Source of the DNA: UBA1146 sp963854815
Lineage (GTDB): Bacteria > Planctomycetota > UBA8108 > UBA1146
Direction: 5' to 3'
DNA length: 38,957 nt
Assembly (NCBI GenBank): GCA_963854815.1
Contig: CAWLAN010000003.1
Coordinates: 1 to 38,957 of the forward strand
The notes under the pieces were generated by a model. That model saw only the letters and a program-made list of their open reading frames with translations. It had not been told where the DNA came from and searched no databases. Positions 24,276-30,697 of this stretch are shown here, one piece after another (the stretch's first letter is position 1; every line of letters starts with the position of its first letter). The translations under genes were made by a program, and so were the position numbers.

Positions 24276-25310
24276 ATGAGCATTCGCGTAGGATTGATGG
24301 GCTTCGGTCGCATCGGTCGCAACGTATTTCGTGCCATCTACGGGCGAGATGATATCGAAATCGTGGCCATCAATGAACTGGCCGATATCGAGTCGATGGT
24401 TTACCTGCTGCGATTCGATTCGCTGCGGGGCCCCTTCGAGGAACCGATCCGCATCCTCGATGACGCCATCTACGCCAAGGGACGTCAGATACCCGTCATG
24501 CACCACCGCGAACCGGGGCAGATTCCCTGGTACGAGTATGGCGTCGACGTGGTCGTGGAAGCGACCGGAAAGTATCGCGCTCGTAACGACCTCGAAAAGC
24601 ACCTCGAACAGGGTGCCAACCGGGTCATCCTCACCACACCCCCCACCGACGATGTTGACCACCTGCATATCCGAGGAGTCACTCCCGACGAGGTGGACCG
24701 ATCGAACCGGATCATTTCGTGCGGATCGTCGACGGCGAATGCCACCGCACTGCTGGTCAAGGTGATCGATGACACCTTCGGAGTGGAGGAGGGCTCCTTC
24801 ACCTCGGTACACGCCTACACCGCCGACCAGAGTCTGACCGATGTTCCCACTTCGGGGGACCTGCGTAGATCCCGAGCCGCGATGCAGAACATCGTTCCCC
24901 AGACCACCTGGACCGATGAAGCCATCGAGGAACTGTTCCCGCACCTACGCGGTCGATTCAAGGGATTGAAACTGAACGTTCCCGTACCCGGTGTCTCCTG
25001 CAGTGACCTCACGGTTCAGACCAAAAGAACGGTCACCGCTGGCGAGGTGAATGAGGTGTTCCGCAGTGCTGCCGACAGCATCCACGATGGAATCCTCTCC
25101 TTCACCGATCAGCCCATCGTCTCCAGCGACATCGCAGGCAGCTCCGCATCGTGTGTTTTCGACAGTCTCGCCACCCTGGTCACCGACGACATCCTGCTGA
25201 AGGTGATCGGCTGGTACGAACAGGGAGGAGGGATCTCTCACCGGATCGTCGAACTGGCCACCCGGTTGGGACCGAAAGCCTCTAGCGGTGGGGAGAGGAA
25301 AAACCGATGA
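24276..25310 (+). CDS. GAPDH-like protein lacking the catalytic cysteine
   Basis: This 344-aa protein is a full-length member of the glyceraldehyde-3-phosphate dehydrogenase family. It keeps the NAD-binding G-F-G-R-I-G-R-N motif (9-16), D-V-V-V-E-A-T-G (91-98), His179 in S-V-H-A-Y-T and D-L-R-R-S-R-A-A. However, the active-site stretch S-N-A-S-C-T-T-N-C is here S-C-G-S-S-T-A-N-A, so the nucleophilic Cys is Ser152; the only nearby Cys is C149. The C-terminal W-Y-D-N-E-W block is W-Y-E-Q-G-G. It is probably not an oxidising GAPDH. Its stop overlaps the ATG of a canonical gap, hinting at a hetero-oligomer or a regulatory role. The ATG lacks a strong Shine-Dalgarno (GGGAG about 10 nt upstream). 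Confidence 0.88.
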   Translation: MSIRVGLMGFGRIGRNVFRAIYGRDDIEIVAINELADIESMVYLLRFDSLRGPFEEPIRILDDAIYAKGRQIPVMHHREPGQIPWYEYGVDVVVEATGKYRARNDLEKHLEQGANRVILTTPPTDDVDHLHIRGVTPDEVDRSNRIISCGSSTANATALLVKVIDDTFGVEEGSFTSVHAYTADQSLTDVPTSGDLRRSRAAMQNIVPQTTWTDEAIEELFPHLRGRFKGLKLNVPVPGVSCSDLTVQTKRTVTAGEVNEVFRSAADSIHDGILSFTDQPIVSSDIAGSSASCVFDSLATLVTDDILLKVIGWYEQGGGISHRIVELATRLGPKASSGGERKNR

Positions 25311-26299
25311 AAGTTGCCATTAACGGTTTCGGACGCATCGGCCGCAGCGTGTTCCGGATCCTGACGGGACGCGATGACATCAATGTCGTCGCCATCAATG
25401 ACATCTCCGATCCTCACTCGCTGGCCTACTTACTGCGTTACGACTCCGTGATGGGGCCGTTCCCCGAACCGGTAACCCTTGACTCACTTACTCTCAGTGC
25501 AGGACGACAAAGTTGCCAGATGCTGGCCGAGAAGGATCCACAACAACTACCCTGGGAAGAACTGTCAGTTGATGTCGTCATCGAATCGACCGGCAGATTC
25601 CGAACTCGCGCTGAACTCGACATGCACCTCCAGGCCGGAGCGGGGAAAGTCATCCTTACGGTACCACCCAAAGATTCCGTCGACGCCCTGGTGGTGCTCG
25701 GTGTCAATGATGAGATCCTGGAGCCGAGCCATCGGATCATCTCAAATGCCTCCTGCACGACCAACTGTCTGGCTCCGCTGGTCAAGGTACTCGACGATTC
25801 TTTCGGACTGGTGCGTGGAGTGATGACCACGGTACACGCCTACACCAACGACCAGAGCCTGGCGGACTGGTATCACCAGGATCTGCGCCGATCTCGTGCA
25901 GCCGGGGAAAACACCATTCCCACCACGACCGGTGCCGCCCGCGCCGTCGGCGAGGTACTCCCTCAACTGGCCGGAAAACTGGACGGGATGGCGATGCGGG
26001 TTCCCGTCATCGACGGATCCGTGGTCGATCTGGTCGCCACCCTCGAGAAACCGGTCACCGTCGAGGACATCAACTCGGTGATGAAGGATAGTGCCGAGGG
26101 CCCGATGAAGGGAATCCTCGAGTATTGCACCGACCCGGTCGTCTCCTCCGATATCATCGGCAATCCCCATTCATCGATCTTCGACTCCCTGTTGACGATG
26201 ACGATCGGCACTCACGGTGCCAAGGTGCTGTCCTGGTACGACAACGAATGGGGATACTCGAGCCGGGTGGTGGATCTGATCGACCGGCTGCGGGACTGA
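25307..26299 (+). CDS. gap: Glyceraldehyde-3-phosphate dehydrogenase
   Basis: This 330-aa, canonical type I GAPDH catalyses the NAD(P)-dependent oxidation and phosphorylation of glyceraldehyde 3-phosphate in glycolysis and the reverse in gluconeogenesis. It has G-F-G-R-I-G-R-S (7-14), I-S-N-A-S-C-T-T-N-C with catalytic Cys150, His177 in T-V-H-A-Y-T, D-L-R-R-S-R-A-A, and the C-terminal W-Y-D-N-E-W-G-Y. The ATG overlaps the stop of the Cys-less paralogue (ATGA), and GGGGAGAGG precedes it. A bidirectional terminator follows. Confidence 0.96.
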   Translation: MKVAINGFGRIGRSVFRILTGRDDINVVAINDISDPHSLAYLLRYDSVMGPFPEPVTLDSLTLSAGRQSCQMLAEKDPQQLPWEELSVDVVIESTGRFRTRAELDMHLQAGAGKVILTVPPKDSVDALVVLGVNDEILEPSHRIISNASCTTNCLAPLVKVLDDSFGLVRGVMTTVHAYTNDQSLADWYHQDLRRSRAAGENTIPTTTGAARAVGEVLPQLAGKLDGMAMRVPVIDGSVVDLVATLEKPVTVEDINSVMKDSAEGPMKGILEYCTDPVVSSDIIGNPHSSIFDSLLTMTIGTHGAKVLSWYDNEWGYSSRVVDLIDRLRD

Positions 26300-26319
26300 A
26301 GCGGGTGCATGAGAAACGA

Positions 26320-26356
26320 GAAGGGGCCCGGCGGGTGTTACCCGCCGGACCCCTTC
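26320..26356. terminator. Bidirectional terminator between gap and the selenoprotein gene
   Basis: A 16-bp stem (GAAGGGGCCCGGCGGG with its partner, one internal mismatch) encloses the loop TGTTA. The TTCTTCA run follows on the right and GAGAAACGAGAA precedes it on the left. It lies between two convergent genes and can serve both. Confidence 0.8.
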
Positions 26357-26382
26357 TTCACTGACCAGGCCTCGCCCCGGTT

Positions 26383-27378
26383 CTACAGGTACTTCTGAAT
26401 CTCTCCGAGGCGGATCTCTGCTTCACGCGCGGCTTCGGTACCGGAGTACCTCTTGGCCCTGGCAACGACGGCGTAGATCTTCGCCGCCTCCTCGTACTTG
26501 CCACGCTTTACCAGATCATGAGCCTCAGCCAGCATCTGTCCACCGGACATCTCGGCCTGAATCTTCTTGTCGCGCTTCCAGACCTTGAACTCCTTGTCGA
26601 ACTTCTTGGAGATGTCCATCCCCTTGAAGTCACGAATCCCTCGCTGAAGAGCTAACAGTCCCGTCTCGTACTGGCGCTTCTCCTTGAAGGTAGCGATGGC
26701 CGCGAACCGATCCTCGGAGAACTTGGTGATCTGTTCCATCGCTTCTCTGGCGGCATCCGCCACCGAAGCATCCTTGGCACGCTTGGCCTGCTTCTTCAGT
26801 TCACTGAAGGCCTTGCCGAACTGGCTCGCCTTGATGTACCTGGAGGCCTTGGACAGTTCCGACGGCAGGGAGATCTTCGGACCGACCCGCGCTCCGGCGA
26901 TGTGCTTCTCGATGATGGAGTTGTTCAGCCCTGCCGGGTGACCCTTCCAGACGATCTTCCCATTCGGTCCGACGAGCCAGGAATGCGGAATCCCGCGGGT
27001 CTTGTATTCGTTCGCACCGCCACCGTAGGCGATGGGGTACTTCATCTTGTTACGCTCGACGTAAGGCTTTGTCTTGGTTTCCGGTTCATCGGTGACCCCG
27101 ATGACGACCAGACCGCGCTCCCCGAACTCCTTATGAAGTTTGTTCAGGTGCGGGATCTGCCCTTTGCAAGGTCCTCACCATGTGGCCCATTTTTCGATCA
27201 GAATCAATTTTCCAGCGAGGGATTCCCAGGTCGTCGTTCCCTCGATGTTGATCCAGCCACCAGGCTTCATGGTAGGGGCAACATCCCCCACGGCAGAGCC
27301 TGCCAGGACCGGAAAACTCGCAAGCAAGCAGATGGCAACAATTGCCAGCCAACTGCGAGTTCGAACCTTGGTCAGCAT
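26383..27378 (-). CDS. Candidate selenoprotein: secreted thioredoxin/TlpA-like protein with U-G-P-C
   Basis: Read through one in-frame TGA (27177-27175), this gene gives a 331-aa exported redoxin. Residues 1-26 form a signal peptide. The redoxin domain has L-I-L-I-E-K-W-A-T-W then Sec68-G-P-C71, where the family has C-x-x-C, followed by I-P-H-L-N-K-L, G-L-V-V-I-G-V-T-D and the cis-Pro segment G-I-P-H-S-W-L-V. The C-terminal half (about 165-331) is Lys-rich and helical, perhaps TPR-like. The ATG at 27378 has GGGAGA 6 nt upstream. The frame is open on both sides of the TGA and conservation continues without a shift, so TGA as selenocysteine fits better than a pseudogene. It diverges from two DUF1573 genes. 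It likely acts in the periplasm as a disulfide reductase, isomerase or peroxidase partner. Confidence 0.85.
27149..27177 (-). promoter_or_regulatory. Sec codon and possible bSECIS of the redoxin gene
   Basis: The TGA at 27177-27175 is followed by a small stem: GGG (27162-27160) pairs with CCC (27154-27152) around loop CAGAT, extended by TGC/GCA (27168-27166 with 27151-27149; the upper part joined through an AAA bulge). The loop lies about 15-20 nt after the TGA and contains a G, as bacterial SECIS elements require. The stem is short and much weaker than the one in the DUF1573 gene; a competing CCTT-gca-AAGG hairpin also exists. Confidence 0.45.
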
Positions 27379-27418
27379 TAGATTCTCCCTTCGAAACCGC
27401 CCCGGGCGGCTCCCGACA

Positions 27419-27457
27419 TCCGTTGTCCTATTCTGATCTCGATCAGTACACAACGGA
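27419..27457. repeat. Nested inverted repeat in divergent promoter region
   Basis: TCCGTTGT (27419-27426) pairs with ACAACGGA (27450-27457); inside it CTGATC (27433-27438) pairs with GATCAG (27441-27446). The structure is in the 276-nt gap between the divergent redoxin selenoprotein and the first DUF1573 gene, about 40-80 nt upstream of the redoxin ATG. It could be an operator for both genes or a leader RNA hairpin. A shorter GC palindrome (CCGCCCCGGGCGG) lies at about 27397-27409. Confidence 0.55.
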
Positions 27458-27654
27458 ACGCCTCTTGGGGGTCCTTGCCCCTGTCGTGCCAAGTTATCGC
27501 GAACCGACCCGATCCGCAATATCATGGAAACGGTCCGGAAGGTGCCCCGGTTCCTTCAAAACCCCTGAACTCGCCGGGGGTTGCGGTTGAACGAGGAGGC
27601 TTCTAGCATCGATTTGTGATGTCGACCCGCCGATCAACAGGAATTGCCGCAACA

Positions 27655-28755
27655 ATGTCTCGATCCAGGTCCCTTTCGCTGCAGAACCGGCCATTGGCGT
27701 GGGTTCTGGCCATTTTCTTGGCTCAACTGTCAGTCGATGTGCCGCTATGTGGGCAAATCGATGACCCCCCGCTTCCGCTCTTGCCCGTTCCTGTCATCCA
27801 CATCGAGGAGATGGAACACGACTGGGGAAAAGTGCTCCAGGGAACCCGGGTGAAGCATATCTTTACCGTCGAGAACCGAGGCAAGGCGCCACTCAAGATT
27901 CTCAAGGTGTCATCCACCTGCGGTTGCACTTCGACTCGCTTCGACGAAGTGATCGAGCCAGGAGCCAGCGGAATCATCGAACTGCAGGTCGACACCACCG
28001 AATTCTCCGGAGGCAGACCGCGCAAGAATGCTGTCGTGAAAACCAACGATCCGGAACTCTCCGAGGTTCATCTGTGGATGGTTGGCCTGGTCGATCCACT
28101 CCTCCAGTTCGAGAGTTCGGTGTTCAAGCTGTCGGGTCTGGCGATGGAGAAGAAACAACTGAAAACCATCATCGTGCCAGCCGTGGAACTTCCCATCTCG
28201 CTGGTGCAAGCAAAATCGAAGAACGGATCATTTCTGGTCGCTGCTATCGAGTCTCTCGATAAGGGCTGGAAGTTGACTCTCACTGCGGATGTTTCCGAAC
28301 AGGTCAAGAGTCTCCGCGATGACCTGGAGCTGGTGGTTTCGATCGCTGATGGAAAACCCTTCACCATCCCGGTGCCGGTCGTGGTGGAACACAAGGACCG
28401 TATTCTCATGGTTCCGGCCGGGAATTTGATCTTCTACCGCCGTCATACCGCACCTCTCGATGGTCCGGTTCGTCGCGAAGTGGTGAAGGAAGTTCAGGTG
28501 CGCTCGGTGCGCGAGGACCTTCCCATTCTCGACTTCTCGGCAGAAATCATCGAAGCACCCGAGGGCCTGTTCGGCCTCAGGGTCATCGAAGTGATTCCAG
28601 GGCATCACTACAGGGTGCGCATCCAGGTGCTGCGAACCCTCCCCACTGCGCAGGGACGAGGGATCCTCCGGATGCGGCTCGGGCAAGGAAAAGACCAGGT
28701 GAGGGACAAGGGAGTCATCGCACAATTTCGGCTCAAACCGACCGATTCGCCCTAG
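27655..28755 (+). CDS. DUF1573 exported protein, cysteine form
   Basis: This 366-aa protein carries an N-terminal signal sequence (L-A-W-V-L-A-I-F-L-A-Q-L) and then a DUF1573 domain. It shows H-D-W-G-K-V-L-Q-G, the N-x-G-x-x-P-L-K-I-L-K-V strand, the S-T-C89-G-C91-T motif and P-G-A-S-G-I-I-E-L-Q-V-D-T. The rest is beta-rich and of unknown function. DUF1573 modules are immunoglobulin-like and common in secreted Bacteroidetes and Planctomycete proteins. The ATG at 27655 is preferred because it directly precedes the signal peptide; GTG 27616 and ATG 27619 are alternatives, with GAGGAGG at about 27592. It is the Cys-containing paralogue of the Sec gene just downstream. Confidence 0.85.
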   Translation: MSRSRSLSLQNRPLAWVLAIFLAQLSVDVPLCGQIDDPPLPLLPVPVIHIEEMEHDWGKVLQGTRVKHIFTVENRGKAPLKILKVSSTCGCTSTRFDEVIEPGASGIIELQVDTTEFSGGRPRKNAVVKTNDPELSEVHLWMVGLVDPLLQFESSVFKLSGLAMEKKQLKTIIVPAVELPISLVQAKSKNGSFLVAAIESLDKGWKLTLTADVSEQVKSLRDDLELVVSIADGKPFTIPVPVVVEHKDRILMVPAGNLIFYRRHTAPLDGPVRREVVKEVQVRSVREDLPILDFSAEIIEAPEGLFGLRVIEVIPGHHYRVRIQVLRTLPTAQGRGILRMRLGQGKDQVRDKGVIAQFRLKPTDSP

Positions 28756-28773
28756 TACGGTCCCTTTGTGGAC

Positions 28774-28801
28774 TTGACCTCATCGACGAATTCGATATCT
28801 T
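28774..28801 (+). promoter_or_regulatory. Candidate promoter of the Sec-type DUF1573 gene
   Basis: TTGACC (28774-28779) and TATCTT (28796-28801) are separated by 16 nt, a reasonable sigma70-like pair in the 163-nt gap between the two DUF1573 genes. If active it would let the selenoprotein be expressed independently of its upstream paralogue. A short direct repeat of GAACGGTCGA (starts 28860 and 28873) lies in the leader. Confidence 0.45.
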
Positions 28802-28918
28802 GGAAAATAGGCTCAAGTGGCCGCATCGCCTTGCCCCGATGAGAATCCCGATTCGGCCGGAACGGTCGATCCGAACGGTCGACTAGAACCGTAGACCCGT
28901 GCGAGAGGTAGACTCTCT

Positions 28919-30223
28919 GTGAAATACCGAAACATCCAGTTGCCGTTCGCCATGCTGGTACTACTGGTGCTTGCCGTTGCGCTACTACCGTTGTCCGGCT
29001 CGTTGAGTTTCGCCGCAGATGACGATCTCGGACCTCCACCGCCTCCCGCCCAGGAGGGACCTCGTATTCGTTTCGATAGCACCAGTTTCGACTGGGGTGA
29101 GGTGCTCCAGGGAGACAAGGTGGAACACACCTATCGATTCCACAACGTTGGAACTGGCATCCTTCGGATCACCCAGGTCAAGCCTGGCTGAGGTTGCGCT
29201 CGCGGGGCTTTTACCCGCGAGGTTCTCCCCGGAGGGGAGGGCGAAGTGACCCTCGTCGTCGACACCTCGAAACTGCGCACCGAAGCGGTGCGGAAGTACG
29301 CCACCGTCAGTTGCAACGACCCCCGACAGCCACAGATTCGCCTCACCGTCGGCGGAAAATTGCGCCATGTCGTCAAGGTGGAACCCGCCAGCCTCATCCT
29401 CAGAGGAGCCACCGGAGCTGATCTGGTCGGAAAATTGACCTTTTCGAAGGGGACAGATCTCGATATCACCGTCACAGGCGGTACAGCGGCGAAGAATCTG
29501 ATCTACGTCGGTGACATCGTGGAGATCTCTGCTGGTGAGAAGTACGAGATTCAGGTCGAAGCACCCAAGGCACTGGTTCCCGGGATGTTGCGTGACATTC
29601 TCAACGTGGAGATCGTCTGTAGTGACGGTGTGATTCGGACCACTTCGATTCCAGTGACCGTCGATCATCAGGCTCCGATCAGCGTCATTCCGCGCGGGAA
29701 TATCGTGTTCCAGCGCAAGGACACCGATCGCCTCAAGGTCGCGGGATCGGCGCCGGTGAAACGAGACCTGCAAATTTACTCCACCGCCCCGGGAACCCGG
29801 TTCAACATCACATCGATGACGATGGAAGGAACCCCCGAGAATCTATTTCGCCTCTCCCAGAGAGAGATTCGTTCAGGAGAACGCTATCTGGTGACGGTCG
29901 AGGTCACTGAACCACGTCCCGAGCGTTCGATCCGTGGAACCCTACGGATCCTCACCGATCACCCGGATATGCCGGAGGTCACCGCTCGAGTCTATGCTCA
30001 GTTCGGTGTTCCGACGCCGATTCGCCGGCCCGTAACGGTACCCGGCAAGAAGCCAGTTCCATCGCTCAAGGTGCCTGGCAAGAAGGCAACGGCTATCCCC
30101 GGAGTTCCCGGTATCCGGTTATCACCGACCGTGGACATCCCCTTCAAGCCGACTCCAAAACCGAAACCGAAACCGAAACCGGTCATACCCGACAAGCTGA
30201 ACTCCGGTCAGAAACCCGGGTAA
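28919..30223 (+). CDS. Candidate selenoprotein: DUF1573 exported protein with U-G-C
   Basis: Read through one in-frame TGA (29189-29191), this gene encodes a 434-aa exported protein. Residues 1-32 form a signal peptide (S-F-A-A-D). The DUF1573 domain reads F-D-W-G-E-V-L-Q-G, V-x-H, N-V-G, L-R-I-T-Q-V, then Sec91-G-C93, and P-G-G-E-G-E-V-T-L-V-V-D-T. Aligned with the upstream paralogue, Sec91 falls exactly on Cys89 of C-G-C. Further beta-rich modules follow, and the C-terminus is a Pro/Lys-rich tail with K-P-K-P repeats, perhaps cell-wall or membrane associated. A GTG start at 28919 follows GAGAGGT. An excellent SECIS hairpin lies right after the TGA. Both halves would be useless alone: the first ends inside the fold, the second lacks a start and signal. 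Confidence 0.88.
29189..29221 (+). promoter_or_regulatory. Sec codon plus textbook bacterial SECIS element
   Basis: Seven nucleotides after the TGA (29189-29191) a perfect 8-bp stem, CTCGCGGG (29199-29206) with CCCGCGAG (29214-29221), closes a 7-nt loop GCTTTTA that starts with G. Stem length, loop size, the G at the loop entry and the roughly 15-nt distance from the UGA all match the bSECIS model recognised by SelB. Confidence 0.88.
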
Positions 30224-30697
30224 TCAGCCCGACATCAGCGAGTTTTCAACGTTTCGGGGTATTTCCCCCGCCCTGGAAAATAAGATCTAGACGGTAGAGG
30301 GCACTGTTGGGGGGACATCTTTTGTCCGAAATCCGTATATTTTCGTAACATATTATAATAAAATGACTTACGATAGTTTCTGCGGTTCCTGAGCCAGCCC
30401 TGGTCCGCTCCCCCAAAAAAAACATGGAAATTTCTGCTGTGAAAACCTTGTTTGTAGGGCAGTCGATGTACGGCATCGCTTCAGGGCGTTGCCTTTTTTT
30501 GTGCCCGAATCCCCTTTTCGGCTCGGCTCATCACCCGTAACATCTTTATAAATAATAACTTATGGAGATTCAGATGGGTCCGTGGACGATGCGGCCCGCC
30601 TCCGAAGGTACACGGGAGGCACAGGCGACCGCAGCCACCCTCCTCGACAAAGGCCCTGGCGGTCACTCGCTGCTGAGACCACCGCTATTTGCCCGTC
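30224..30697. other. AT-rich intergenic region, possible small RNA
   Basis: This 474-nt gap separates the Sec-type DUF1573 gene from the convergent AGCS symporter. The centre is unusually AT-rich for the window. A perfect TATAAT sits at 30354-30359 but lacks a good -35. About 130 nt further a small hairpin (AGGGC-GTT-GCCTT at 30483-30495) runs into seven Ts (30494-30500), like an intrinsic terminator; upstream of it CGATG-tacgg-CATCG forms another hairpin. No convincing protein-coding frame is seen; a 38-codon frame (30424-30540) has no support. Confidence 0.45.
30483..30500 (+). terminator. Possible intrinsic terminator
   Basis: AGGGC and GCCTT pair (one G-T wobble) around GTT, directly followed by a run of Ts. 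It may end transcripts of the upstream DUF1573 gene or of a short RNA starting near 30366. Confidence 0.5.

Noticed and set aside
24276..25310. GAPDH paralogue as another Sec or broken gene
   Set aside because: The active-site codon is TCG (Ser), not TGA, and the frame is intact over the full length.
27175..27378. Redoxin gene as a pseudogene or sequencing frameshift
   Set aside because: There is no frame change, only a TGA at a conserved redox Cys, with intact homology on both sides; an unrelated gene 2 kb away shows the same pattern with a clear SECIS.
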